Shown here: positions 46,866 through 56,982 of the stretch, piece by piece
How the letters are laid out: every line of letters starts with the position of its first letter
How positions within the stretch are numbered: position 1 is the stretch's first letter
Source: Arthrobacter sp. Soil782
GTDB lineage: Bacteria; Actinomycetota; Actinomycetes; Actinomycetales; Micrococcaceae
Assembly: GCF_001428435.1 (NCBI RefSeq)
Contig: NZ_LMSO01000010.1
Span: forward strand, 111,414 to 175,413
Direction of reading: 5' to 3'
Length of the DNA: 64,000 nucleotides
The notes under the pieces: generated by a model
The model's input: only the letters and a program-made list of their open reading frames with translations
What the model was told of the DNA's origin: nothing
The model's database searches: none
Program-made: the position numbers and the translations under genes

Positions 46866-47690
46866 TCAGGCGGTAATGACGCCGAAGCCGAGAAGCAGGA
46901 AGATTACCAGGCCGAGGACGATCCGGTACCAGACGAAGACGCCATAACTGCGGGTGGAGACGAACTTCAGGAACCACCCGATGATGACGTAGCCCACCCC
47001 GAAGGCGATGACGGTTGCGAGGAGGGTCTCCAGGCCACCATAGGGACCGGGCGTCCCGGCACTCTTGTAGAGCTGGTAGAGACCGCTGCCAAAAACTGCG
47101 GGGATGGCGAGCAGGAAGGAGTATCTCGCGGCTGCTTCGCGCGTGTAGCCCATCAGCAGTCCGGCAGTGATCGTTCCACCCGAGCGGGAGACACCCGGAA
47201 TAAGAGCGAGCGCCTGCGCAAGCCCGTACAGGATTCCGTGTTTGTAGGTCAGCCGGTCAAGAGTTAGCCGTTGGCGGCCAACGGCGTCCGCAACCGCGAG
47301 GATCACGCCGAAAACGACCAGCATGGTAGCCACCAGCCACATACTGCGGAACGTACTTTCGATCTGCTCCTGGAAGAGCAGCCCGAGGATGACGATCGGC
47401 AGGCTGCCGAGGATGACCAGCCACCCCATTCGAGCGTCCGGATCGTTCCGCGCGGTTTTGCCGGTGAGGGAGCCGAACCACGCCCTGATGATTCGGACGA
47501 TGTCCCGCCAGAAGTACACGATCACCGCGGTTTCTGTCCCGAGCTGGGTAATCGCAGTGAAAGCTGCCCCCGGGTCCTGTGCCCTGGGCAGAAGCTCTCC
47601 GGCGATTCGCAGGTGTGCACTTGATGAGATTGGCAAAAATTCGGTAAGGCCCTGAACGAGGCCCAGGACGGCCGCTTCGATCCAATTCAC
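46866..47690 (-). CDS. uppP: Undecaprenyl-diphosphatase (BacA type)
   Basis: A 274-aa polytopic membrane enzyme that recycles undecaprenyl diphosphate for cell-wall synthesis. The two catalytic motifs are [15 protein letters not shown] (Glu17) and [10 protein letters not shown]. About eight hydrophobic segments are present. GTG start with TAGGGT 7 bases upstream. The gene is divergent from the aldo/keto-reductase-like gene. Over-expression of the family is known to give bacitracin tolerance. Confidence 0.96.
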   Translation of the reverse strand: MNWIEAAVLGLVQGLTEFLPISSSAHLRIAGELLPRAQDPGAAFTAITQLGTETAVIVYFWRDIVRIIRAWFGSLTGKTARNDPDARMGWLVILGSLPIVILGLLFQEQIESTFRSMWLVATMLVVFGVILAVADAVGRQRLTLDRLTYKHGILYGLAQALALIPGVSRSGGTITAGLLMGYTREAAARYSFLLAIPAVFGSGLYQLYKSAGTPGPYGGLETLLATVIAFGVGYVIIGWFLKFVSTRSYGVFVWYRIVLGLVIFLLLGFGVITA

Positions 47691-47697
47691 AGATAAG

Positions 47698-47703
47698 ACC
47701 CTA
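47698..47703 (-). promoter_or_regulatory. -10 box TAGGGT, leaderless promoter of uppP
   Basis: TAGGGT ends 7 bases before the uppP GTG. Confidence 0.5.
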
Positions 47704-47782
47704 CGTCACCGTGCCGGCCCTACACTTCAATGAGTCCTCGCCTTCGCCCCTCGCCCGCACTCGGCGCGGGTCCCTCGGCCAG

Positions 47783-47788
47783 TAGGCT
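47783..47788 (+). promoter_or_regulatory. -10 box TAGGCT, leaderless promoter of the AKR-like gene
   Basis: TAGGCT ends 7 bases before the ATG at 47796, supporting that start over an upstream in-frame ATG. Confidence 0.5.
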
Positions 47789-47795
47789 TAGGCGT

Positions 47796-48731
47796 ATGCA
47801 GTGGCGAAACGCAGGCGGTAGCGGACAACTGGTATCAGTGCTCGGCCTCGGAACAATGACCTGGGGCAGCGACGTTGACGAAGAAGCGGCGCGGGAGCAG
47901 TTGCGCCTGTTCGTCGAGGCCGGCGGAACGCTGATCAGCACGGCCGCACGTTTCTCTGAGGGACAGTCAGAGGCGGTACTTGGATCGCTGCTGGGCGATC
48001 TTGTTGCGCGCTCAGAGGTGGTCCTTGCCGTGTCCGGCGGCATTCCGCGGCACTGGTCCGAGGGACGCCTCGACGCGTCCCGAAAAGGCTTGCTGGATTC
48101 CCTGGATGCTTCGCTTTCGCGCCTGGGTACCGACAGTGTTGATATCTGGATGGCACCCGCTACCGGTGCGAACATACCCGTAGAGGAGACGCTGGCTGCG
48201 CTCGACTACGCCTACAGGTCGGGCAAGGCACGCTATGTGGGGGTGACCAATTACACAGGTTGGGAATTGACCCGGTTATGTTCAACGGCGGGGTTTCCCC
48301 TTTCAGTCCACGAGACGGAGTATTCACTGCTCAGCCGTCGCCCGGAGGACGAGGTGCTACCGGCTTCGGACGCTCTCGGAGTGGGAACGCTCGCATGGGC
48401 ACCGCTTGGACGCGGTGCACTGACAGGCAAGTATCGATCGCAGCTGCCGTCTGACTCACGTGCCGCGTCCGATGAGTGGGCCGGCTACCTCGAACCGTAC
48501 CTGTCAGGGCGAGCAGCGCGCATTACTGAAGCGGTGGCCACCGCCGCGAGAGGTTTGGAACTTTCGCCCGCCGAAGTAGCGCTTCGCTGGCTTCTCCAAC
48601 GCCCCACCGTGGCCTCGGCGGTGCTCGGAGCACGCACTGGCGCGCAGTTGAAGGAACTGCTGGCATGCTCGCTGGCGCCTCTTCCTGCGCAGATCTCCGA
48701 GGTGTTGGACGAGGTCTCCGCGCCACGCTGA
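47796..48731 (+). CDS. Aldo/keto reductase-fold protein lacking the catalytic tetrad
   Basis: A 311-aa TIM-barrel protein of the AKR superfamily. Cofactor-side and structural segments are kept: GLGTMTWGS, YVGVTNYTGWEL, LAWAPLGRGALTGKY and VALRWLLQRPTVASAVLGA. All four positions of the Asp-Tyr-Lys-His tetrad differ when aligned by eye: Ser48 for Asp (ISTA), Phe53 for Tyr (ARF), Ser80 for Lys (LAVSGG) and Pro121 for His (IWMAPA). It may bind NADPH without reducing carbonyls. Divergent from uppP. Confidence 0.85.
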   Translation: MQWRNAGGSGQLVSVLGLGTMTWGSDVDEEAAREQLRLFVEAGGTLISTAARFSEGQSEAVLGSLLGDLVARSEVVLAVSGGIPRHWSEGRLDASRKGLLDSLDASLSRLGTDSVDIWMAPATGANIPVEETLAALDYAYRSGKARYVGVTNYTGWELTRLCSTAGFPLSVHETEYSLLSRRPEDEVLPASDALGVGTLAWAPLGRGALTGKYRSQLPSDSRAASDEWAGYLEPYLSGRAARITEAVATAARGLELSPAEVALRWLLQRPTVASAVLGARTGAQLKELLACSLAPLPAQISEVLDEVSAPR

Positions 48732-48789
48732 GCGCTCACATCCCGAAACGGTCTCAATGCGGCGTCGCGGCCGAAAGCTGACGGCCAGG

Positions 48790-49056
48790 TCAGGAGCCGC
48801 TGGCCGGTTCCCGCACTCCATTTCCGCTGCTGCCCTCTTCGTCATCTTCCTCGTCGTCTTCGTAGATGACGAGGGGAGTCACTTCGCCGTAGGCGTCATA
48901 CAGCGATTCCTCGTAGGTCTCAAACGAATCGGCGATGGAAAGATAGGCGGCTTCGACCGCGGGATCATCCTCTCCCCTGCGTGATGCTGCCGCGGCGAGG
49001 TGTTCTTCCAGTGCGGAAACCAGCGATTGCAATGCGACACGCGGATCGATGCTCAT
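48790..49056 (-). CDS. Small acidic conserved protein
   Basis: An 88-aa protein not assigned to a characterised family. It is mostly helical (SIDPRVALQSLVSALEEHL and AVEAAYLSIADSFETYEES), with an acidic patch EDDEEDDEE near the C terminus. No Cys and no membrane segment are seen. The ATG has a TAACGT box ending 7 bases upstream. It is divergent from the DUF5703 gene. Confidence 0.7.
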   Translation of the reverse strand: MSIDPRVALQSLVSALEEHLAAAASRRGEDDPAVEAAYLSIADSFETYEESLYDAYGEVTPLVIYEDDEEDDEEGSSGNGVREPASGS

Positions 49057-49063
49057 GGTCTAG

Positions 49064-49069
49064 ACGTTA
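49064..49069 (-). promoter_or_regulatory. -10 box TAACGT, leaderless promoter of the small acidic protein
   Basis: TAACGT ends 7 bases before the ATG. Confidence 0.45.
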
Positions 49070-49097
49070 TCGGTAAAGTGAAGCAAATTGGAGGGAA

Positions 49098-49331
49098 ATG
49101 CGCGAACAATTTCTGAACTCAACCGCCATTCGGAAACGGGATTACGGCCGCCAGTATGAGTACCTCGTGCTCACCGTCAACGCCGGCGAACCACTCTCCA
49201 TGGCGCGCCAGCTACTGACTGAGCATGCAGAGTACGGCAAGTGGGAACTGGAGCGGAGCTGCATTTACGTAAACGGTCACCGACGCTTCTGGCTACGGCG
49301 CAAAGTGCTCCGAGTAGAGCGCACCGCCTGA
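49098..49331 (+). CDS. DUF5703 family protein
   Basis: A 77-aa protein of unknown function found widely in actinobacteria. It has the core YEYLVLTVNAGEPLSMARQL, then HAEYGKWELER and a basic tail FWLRRKVLRV. GGAGGG lies 4-5 bases before the ATG. No partner gene is evident. Confidence 0.8.
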   Translation: MREQFLNSTAIRKRDYGRQYEYLVLTVNAGEPLSMARQLLTEHAEYGKWELERSCIYVNGHRRFWLRRKVLRVERTA

Positions 49332-49341
49332 GCAGTGGTTC

Positions 49342-50499
49342 TTACTGCTGCTCAGGACCAAGCCACGCCGATGCAACCGTGCGGCGCGCCGACTCCAGGT
49401 TGGACGGATGAAAGAAACCCGCTGCTACGTCCCGCGAGATGCGACTGATCTCGCTGTCATTGGAGTAACCCTGTCCACCGGATAGAACCACTGCCGCGTC
49501 CACCAGTTCGCGGGCGGCGCTCGTAGAGTGAATCTTCAGCGCCACCAGTTTAGCGAACCAATGATCCCCATGAGCTGCCCCGGAATCAAGGTCCGAGGCC
49601 AGCAGCCGAATGTGGGCATCAACGCGCTCCCAGCTCATGGCGGCGTCTGCCACGGCTGAACGCACGCCAGGACGGGATGTAACAGGAATTCCATCCATCC
49701 CCGGAGCCCGCTGGAGCGCGGCCTGCACAGCCAATTCAAGGGCGCGGTCGGCAATGCCGGCATAGACGGCGCTGATCAGCGTCTCGAACGCCGCAAAGAT
49801 AGCAAAGACAAGTGGATCCCGATTCGGCCCGACCGGTAGCTTCCGGAAGATCCTTGACGGTGGAATCAAGACGCCGTTCAGCAGGGTTGTGTGGGATTGC
49901 GTCGCCCGCATGCCAAGCATGTTCCAGTCCGGCAGGATCTCTGTGCCGGCCGAGCCGCGGGTGACGAATCCGTGAACCAACCGTTCACCGTCTTCATCCA
50001 TGCACTTTCCGAACACACCAAGCCGGGTCCACACGGGCGAAAGGCTAGTGAAGATTTTGGTGCCCGTGAATGCGTAACCGCCATCCGGGCGACGCTCTAC
50101 GACGGTGCTCGAATCAAACAACACCGAATCATTGCCAGGCTCCGAGAGCCCGAAGGCGAATATTTCTCCCGCGGATGCCTCGCTGAGGATGAAGCCCAGC
50201 GAACTGTCTCCCTCCTGTGCGAGCAGCCTGGCCACAGCCGTCCAGACCAGGTGCATGTTCACAGCGAGGGCCGTGGCAGGGGCGGCCGATGCCAGCCTGC
50301 GTTGGCAGGCCACTGCCTGGGCCATGCCCACGGCTGCTCCGCCGTCGTGCTCCAGACAGAAGAGGCGCAGGTAGCCACGGGAAGCGAGCTCCTCAAAATC
50401 TTCCGTGCAAAAAACATTCCGGGCATCGTAGTCCGCCGCACGTGCACGGAACCGCTCGAGGAGATCCGCTGGAAGCATTTCCTCTGCGACGGAACTCAT
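49342..50499 (-). CDS. Acyl-CoA dehydrogenase family protein
   Basis: A 385-aa flavoprotein with the three ACAD domains. The N-terminal helical domain includes LRLFCLEHDGGAAVGMAQAV. The middle beta domain contains ALSEPGNDS-like AFGLSEPGNDS and GYAFTGTKIFTSLSPV, the FAD/substrate region. The C-terminal helical domain has VDAAVVLSGGQGYSNDSE. The start is 1 base from the upstream M20 gene stop, so the two are cotranscribed. The substrate acyl group is unknown, and members also include monooxygenase-like enzymes. Confidence 0.88.
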   Translation of the reverse strand: MSSVAEEMLPADLLERFRARAADYDARNVFCTEDFEELASRGYLRLFCLEHDGGAAVGMAQAVACQRRLASAAPATALAVNMHLVWTAVARLLAQEGDSSLGFILSEASAGEIFAFGLSEPGNDSVLFDSSTVVERRPDGGYAFTGTKIFTSLSPVWTRLGVFGKCMDEDGERLVHGFVTRGSAGTEILPDWNMLGMRATQSHTTLLNGVLIPPSRIFRKLPVGPNRDPLVFAIFAAFETLISAVYAGIADRALELAVQAALQRAPGMDGIPVTSRPGVRSAVADAAMSWERVDAHIRLLASDLDSGAAHGDHWFAKLVALKIHSTSAARELVDAAVVLSGGQGYSNDSEISRISRDVAAGFFHPSNLESARRTVASAWLGPEQQ

Positions 50500-51800
50500 C
50501 AGCTGCCTGTGAGTAGACGGTTGAGCACGCGCGCACCGAAGCGGAGTGAATCGGTGGGCACCCGCTCATCCACGCCGTGGAACATGCCGGTGAAGTCGAG
50601 GTCATCGGGCAGCCGCAAAGGAGCAAACCCATAACCCGTGATGCCGAGCCGGCTCAGCGACTTGTTGTCGGTTCCGCCGGAAAGAGTGTAAGGCAGCACC
50701 TTGGCTCCGGGGTCCTCGGCGAGTAGCGAATCCACCATGCGGTCCACCAGGTTCCCCGCGAACGGTACTTCGAGCGAGACATCCTTATGCTCGTAGCTGA
50801 CATCCACGGAATCGCCGGCCAGCGACTTGATCGTCTCGAAAACCTCCTCTTCCTGTCCGGGCAGAGTGCGGACATCAACGAGCGCTTCGGCGCTGCCGGG
50901 GATGACGTTGTGCTTGTAGCCACCCTTCAACACGGTGGGGTTGGACGTGTTCTGCAAGGTTGCGCCGACGAAGCGCGCAACGGTTCCCAGCTCCTTCAAC
51001 AGGATTTCCGGGTTATCTGCGTCGAACTCAACCCCCGTCAGCTCCGTGACGCCGTCGAGGAATTGTCGCGTGGTCGGCGTAAGCTCGATCGGCCACTGAT
51101 GTTCACCGATGCGCGCTACTGCGCGCGCGAGCTGCGTTACAGCGTTATCGGTATTGATCTGTGAACCGTGGCCTGCGCGGCCGTGCGCCACCAACCGAAG
51201 CCAGGAGATACCCTTCTCTGCCGTCTGCAGAAGATACGTGCGTTGGCCGCCGATGGTTGCCGAGAACCCGCCAACCTCCGAGATCGCCTCAGTTGCGCCG
51301 TCGAACAGTTCAGGTTTGTTGTCCACCAGCCAGGAGGCGCCGTAGTTTCCGCCGGCTTCCTCGTCTGCGAAGAACGCGAAGATGAGGTCTCGTTTGGGCC
51401 GTGTGCCGTCGCGCTGCATTGAGCGCAGGACGGAAAGAATCATGGCGTCCATATCTTTCATGTCCACCGCTCCCCTACCCCAGATCAATCCGTCGCGCTC
51501 CTCTGCACTGAACGGATCGACACTCCAGTCCTCTTTCTGAGCAGGTACGACGTCGAGGTGGCCGTGCACCACCAGGGCCGGAAGGCTGGAGTCGGTTCCT
51601 GACATCCGGGTCAGAACGGAAGCCCGTCCGGGGGCTGACTCGAACAGTTGCGCCTCGAGCCCTACTTCTTCGATGAGACCTGCCGTATATTCTGCAGCCT
51701 TGCGCTCTCCTGGTCCCTGGCTATCTCCGAAGTTCGAAGTGTCGATCTGGATGAGTTCCCGGCAGATGCGGACAACTTCTTCTTCGGGGGCGACGCCCAT
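50499..51800 (-). CDS. M20-family metallopeptidase (ArgE/DapE/CPG2 type)
   Basis: A 433-aa di-zinc exopeptidase or deacylase. Metal and catalytic motifs are VHGHLDVVPA, WGRGAVDMKD and FFADEEAGGNYG; the dimerisation domain starts near GRAGHGSQ. GYGFAPLRLPDD and HGVDERVP give the last metal His. GGAGG 6 bases before the ATG sets the start. It directly precedes the acyl-CoA dehydrogenase gene. A carboxypeptidase or N-acyl amino-acid hydrolase role is likely, but the substrate is open. Confidence 0.9.
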   Translation of the reverse strand: MGVAPEEEVVRICRELIQIDTSNFGDSQGPGERKAAEYTAGLIEEVGLEAQLFESAPGRASVLTRMSGTDSSLPALVVHGHLDVVPAQKEDWSVDPFSAEERDGLIWGRGAVDMKDMDAMILSVLRSMQRDGTRPKRDLIFAFFADEEAGGNYGASWLVDNKPELFDGATEAISEVGGFSATIGGQRTYLLQTAEKGISWLRLVAHGRAGHGSQINTDNAVTQLARAVARIGEHQWPIELTPTTRQFLDGVTELTGVEFDADNPEILLKELGTVARFVGATLQNTSNPTVLKGGYKHNVIPGSAEALVDVRTLPGQEEEVFETIKSLAGDSVDVSYEHKDVSLEVPFAGNLVDRMVDSLLAEDPGAKVLPYTLSGGTDNKSLSRLGITGYGFAPLRLPDDLDFTGMFHGVDERVPTDSLRFGARVLNRLLTGS

Positions 51801-51983
51801 TGCAGACCTCCATCGAATAGCGGGTGTTAGGACCAGCCTACCGATGCCGCGTCCGGGGTCTGCCCATGCCGTGTGATTTCCAGCACGTTCAAGCCAGCTT
51901 CGGCTTCCGTTGCCTCAGGCTACGGCTATCCTGATGGGCGTCGACGCCACTTCGGGCGCATCACTTACCTTTCTGGGGAGATC

Positions 51984-52586
51984 ATGAAGACCATCAAGAT
52001 TGCGGCCACCGCCGCCGTCGCCCTCGCTGTGCTCACCGGTTGCGGGGAGTCCACCGACTCTGCCGCCACCGGATCCAACGCGGCGCCCACGCCGGCAAGC
52101 TCAACCGCACCTGCAGAGAACATCGCCGAGCCTGCTGTCAATGACCTCATGGGCGAACCCACCGCTGACGGTGCCAAGGCCTTTCTGCACCACGTCTTCC
52201 AACTCAAGTCCTATGCCCAGCAGACTGGCGATGTGGAGGCACTGCTCGCCTCGCTGGACGGTGCTGAGGCAGCGGTTGCCGATGCAGAAACAATCAAGGG
52301 CATTTACGACGACGGCGGCTGGATTCTGGGCGGGCAGCCCAAGGTGAAGCAAATCCTCATCACGACCGCCGCCGAGGATGTGGCGGAAGGTGTTGAGGTT
52401 GACGCGATGATTCCGGTTAACCCGGATGCCTACACCGAGTTCAACGAGACCGGCGACGTGGAGGAGACTCGCCCCTTCGATTCTGCCGGTTCAATGTACT
52501 CCGCCACCGTGGTGTACTCCGATGGTGCCTGGAAGGCCACCTACCTCGAGGAGACGCCGGACGCGGAACTTCCTGCCACCGAGTAG
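51984..52586 (+). CDS. Lipoprotein, DUF6318-like
   Basis: A 200-aa exported lipoprotein. The signal peptide ends in LTGC (Cys20), followed by a Ser/Thr/Ala-rich linker to about residue 50. The remaining domain (GAKAFLHHVFQLKSYAQQTG...) resembles the DUF6318/NTF2-like group of actinobacterial lipoproteins. GGGGAG precedes the ATG. The gene converges on a small membrane protein across a shared terminator. Confidence 0.78.
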   Translation: MKTIKIAATAAVALAVLTGCGESTDSAATGSNAAPTPASSTAPAENIAEPAVNDLMGEPTADGAKAFLHHVFQLKSYAQQTGDVEALLASLDGAEAAVADAETIKGIYDDGGWILGGQPKVKQILITTAAEDVAEGVEVDAMIPVNPDAYTEFNETGDVEETRPFDSAGSMYSATVVYSDGAWKATYLEETPDAELPATE

Positions 52587-52604
52587 GACCCGTCCACGCG
52601 TTAC

Positions 52605-52638
52605 GCACCCGCTCCCTGCGTTCGACAGGAGCGGGTGC
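52605..52638. terminator. Bidirectional terminator
   Basis: An 11-bp perfect stem (GCACCCGCTCC with its complement) and a 12-base loop, between two convergent genes. Confidence 0.75.
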
Positions 52639-52644
52639 TGCCGT

Positions 52645-52977
52645 TCAACCAGACGAAAGATCCTCGTAGGTTCTGGTCCTTCGTTCGGCTTTCCGCCTGG
52701 TGAAGTAGCCCACGCAGGACAGCACGATCCCTCCCACCAGCAGGACAAGAGCTGAGATCAAGAGGAAGAACACCACCGCGAGACCACTGCTTCCGTCCCG
52801 GTAGGCCACGTCAACATACCGGCTCACACCTGCGACGAGCAGGCAGATGCCAATCAGGGCGAAGACGGACCCCGCGAGTATCTGACGTTTTCCAGCGGCC
52901 TCATTATGCTTTCGCCACGAGTTGGAGATGGAGAGCGACATCCGCTTGTCGAAGTTCCGGTACCACTCTTCGCTCAT
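52645..52977 (-). CDS. Small membrane protein
   Basis: A 110-aa protein with two membrane helices (about 35-53 and 64-88) and a basic tail ending TRTYEDLSSG. No family recognised. GAGAGG before the ATG sets the start. The C-terminal pattern 'R-x-RTY-x-(E/D)L' recurs in the next membrane protein (SRPRTYSELPDD), so the two may be distant paralogues. Confidence 0.65.
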   Translation of the reverse strand: MSEEWYRNFDKRMSLSISNSWRKHNEAAGKRQILAGSVFALIGICLLVAGVSRYVDVAYRDGSSGLAVVFFLLISALVLLVGGIVLSCVGYFTRRKAERRTRTYEDLSSG

Positions 52978-53200
52978 CGACAACCTCTCCTCACGTATCC
53001 GGGTGGACTCCCCGCCCACTGTAAGCACAAGGGACTCGCAGCGGATGCCCTATCAGCAATTCCGGTGCGCCCATCGAGGGTGTCCATGCCGCCTCCCAGT
53101 GTTCCTGAGACACCGCCCGACTGGCGAAGTTTGAGCGCACTGCACCTGTGATGCATCCCATACCCATGGTTCAATGGAGTCCCCAACCGGGGGGGAAATG

Positions 53201-53518
53201 ATGTCTCACACCAAACTGCTCAGCACCGGCGGACTATCGATCGTGGTAGGTCTGACCGCCTTGCTACTTCCATTCGCCGATGTCATCGAAGGTAAGAGCG
53301 ACGCCCTGGGCATAGCGGCCGTCGTCGCGGGATCGCTCCTCATCGCAGCCGGGGCTGTGGTGACCCTCCTGGGACTGTTGGCCCGCCACAAGGATCTGAG
53401 CAGACCGCGTACCTACAGTGAGTTGCCCGATGACGAGAAGTTTCAGCACAACGCTGGCACGTATCAAGGTGCGCGACACGGAGTGCAGGGGTATTCGGCC
53501 GGTGACCCTTGCCCTTAG
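53201..53518 (+). CDS. Small membrane protein
   Basis: A 105-aa protein with two membrane helices (about 10-27 and 38-62), then a polar tail beginning ARHKDLSRPRTYSELPDD. A G-rich stretch 5 bases before the ATG could act as ribosome-binding site; the ATG one codon upstream is equally possible. It shares layout and the RTY-x-L motif with the preceding minus-strand gene. Function unknown. Confidence 0.6.
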   Translation: MSHTKLLSTGGLSIVVGLTALLLPFADVIEGKSDALGIAAVVAGSLLIAAGAVVTLLGLLARHKDLSRPRTYSELPDDEKFQHNAGTYQGARHGVQGYSAGDPCP

Positions 53519-53637
53519 ACGCCGGCGCTCCTGATTCCTCCCGGAGGCCCGCGGCCGCGCCTGGCCTGCGAAGTGCGCAGCTCAGCCGAACCCATGAGGT
53601 GGGTTTGGCGGCAGCATCGACGTGGTCGAGGGCACAA

Positions 53638-53663
53638 AAAAACCCCGGCGAACCGGGGTTTTT
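53638..53663. terminator. Bidirectional terminator next to the tRNA remnant
   Basis: An 11-bp stem AAAAACCCCGG with loop CGAA and the exact complement. It has A and T runs on both sides, so it works in either direction, including for a tRNA read leftward from 53692. Confidence 0.85.
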
Positions 53664-53667
53664 GTTG

Positions 53668-53692
53668 TGCGCGGAGGGGGACTTGGACCCCC
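53668..53692 (-). other. Putative tRNA 3' fragment (T-arm plus acceptor), island boundary
   Basis: Read on the minus strand it gives a GGGGG/CCCCC T-stem with a 7-base loop (TCCAAGT), then the acceptor strand TCCGCGC and an A, directly followed by a terminator. No D-arm or anticodon arm precedes it. The loop has C where tRNAs have U55, so it is a decayed or non-functional copy. It fits the duplicated tRNA end left by a site-specific integration. Confidence 0.5.
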
Positions 53693-53928
53693 TTCTCGGC
53701 GTGGCGCCCACAGCGAGTTCCGCATGAATACGCGGTTTTTGGCACGGTATGTCCCGCATTGTGCCTTCATCTCACCTCGTATTCGACCACGCGAACCACG
53801 CGACTAATCCTCTGCCTCTGCGGCCGCTTTGAAGCGCTGCTCACTAGCTCGTCGGCTGTCGAGCACCGGCGCGCATAGGGGTAAGTATCAGGCCACTAAG
53901 TGCCTGCGTACTTCAAGAGGACGTCCGT
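53693..53928. other. Non-coding stretch ahead of the excisionase-like gene
   Basis: Several short overlapping frames run through on both strands, but none has a ribosome-binding site or recognisable product. No integrase gene is seen here. Confidence 0.5.
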
Positions 53929-54020
53929 ATGTTCACCGAACCACAATTCCAATTGCTCACGCCAGAACAGGTTGCAGATCGCGTCGGCATATCGGTGCGC
54001 TCAGTGCGGGAAAAGGTCTA

Positions 54021-54026
54021 CCGCGG
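54021..54026. repeat. Target-site duplication, left copy (CCGCGG)
   Basis: Six bases directly before the IS left end; the same six follow the right end at 56169-56174. Confidence 0.85.
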
Positions 54027-54052
54027 TGTCGGTGACGGTCGAAAAGTGAGCC
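54027..54052. repeat. IS21 left terminal inverted repeat
   Basis: The terminal motif includes GGTCGAAAAGTGAGCC. A second copy in the same orientation, GGTTGAAAACTGAGCC, follows at about 54061-54076. Confidence 0.9.
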
Positions 54053-54099
54053 ATTGTGACGGTTGAAAACTGAGCCACCTGTTCCAAACGATTGGGTGG

Positions 54100-56105
<2,006 letters not shown>

Positions 56106-56142
56106 CCAACGTCAAAGTGGCTCACTTTTCAACCCACAAAAC

Positions 56143-56168
56143 GGCTCACTTTTCGACCATCGCTGACA
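56143..56168. repeat. IS21 right terminal inverted repeat
   Basis: Complement of the left repeat with three differences. An inner copy, GGCTCACTTTTCAACC, lies about 25 bases inside. Confidence 0.9.
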
Positions 56169-56340
56169 CCGCGGGTCTTGGCCGCATTTGCGGATCGATG
56201 CGAGAACCGTCAGGTTCACCGAGGAGCAACTAATGGAAATCGTCGAAGCCTCCGCGAAATCGGGTCGCGGGGTGTTAATCCAACGTCCTGCGCGGGATGC
56301 CGGGAGGGAACTCGCGGCATTGCTGAACGGCCAACGGTGA

Positions 56341-56982
56341 GTACGGACCTCTGTGGTCAATATATCTAGCGGATGCCCCAGTACAACGCTCCCCGGAGGG
56401 ACCAGGCCCTTCTCCTAACAGTCGAACTTGCAATGGCTCCAGCACCGACACCGATGCCGCACCAAGACAACTTCTTCTGTTTGCGTGCAATGCACGGTTT
56501 CATGGCAATACCAGCAATTACCCACAACACAGGGCTTCACGGCAAAACCAGCAATTACGCACAAAGCAGGGCCCCACGGCATTGGCAGTAGGGCACAACG
56601 TACGTCCACAGGAAGCTCATCTGACTGCGCTCCCCGGCAGCAAATGGGGAAGAACGGCACGAAGACACCACAGTGATCACCGCTTCCGCATGCGGTTCGG
56701 AGGAGTTTGGGAGGATCCCTCAACGGGCGCTTTGGTGGAATCACGGCCGGCGGTTGAAATGTGCTCCTACCGATGAATTTGCGCATCAGCGAAACAGCGC
56801 CAGCTCCACCACATCATGAGGCCTCATGGGCGTGGGCAACTAGAGAGACGCTGCCCAATGGCATAGGAGCGCAACCGTTGACGCGGGAGGGGCGCGTGGC
56901 ATCCCCGTCGACAACACGGAGCAGCGTCAAGGGAGTAATACTCCAACTAGATTGTCACTTTTTCGATGAAGGGGTCTTGTTG
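56341..56982. other. 642-bp non-coding region with a short tandem repeat
   Basis: No gene with a credible start or family is seen. A 123-aa Cys-rich minus-strand frame (56415-56786) crosses the repeat and has no ribosome-binding site. The notable content is the 37-bp repeat at 56502-56580. Confidence 0.55.
56502..56580. repeat. 37-bp tandem repeat, two full units plus a start of a third
   Basis: Units start at 56502, 56539 and 56576 with the pattern (A)(T/C)GGCAA-A-ACCAGCAATTAC. The first two agree at most positions and the third is only five bases. There are no spacers. Confidence 0.6.

Noticed and set aside
53668..53692. A complete functional tRNA gene
   Set aside because: No D-arm, anticodon arm or 5' acceptor strand precedes the T-arm, and U55 is replaced by C.
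53515..53880. Several 60-100-aa frames on both strands around the terminator
   Set aside because: They cross a terminator and the tRNA-like tail, conflict with each other and lack start signals.
56502..56580. CRISPR array
   Set aside because: The units are directly adjacent with no spacers, only two are present, and no cas genes are nearby.
56415..56786. 123-aa Cys-rich minus-strand frame
   Set aside because: It runs through the tandem repeat, has no ribosome-binding site and no recognisable motif. The cysteines come from the repeat sequence.
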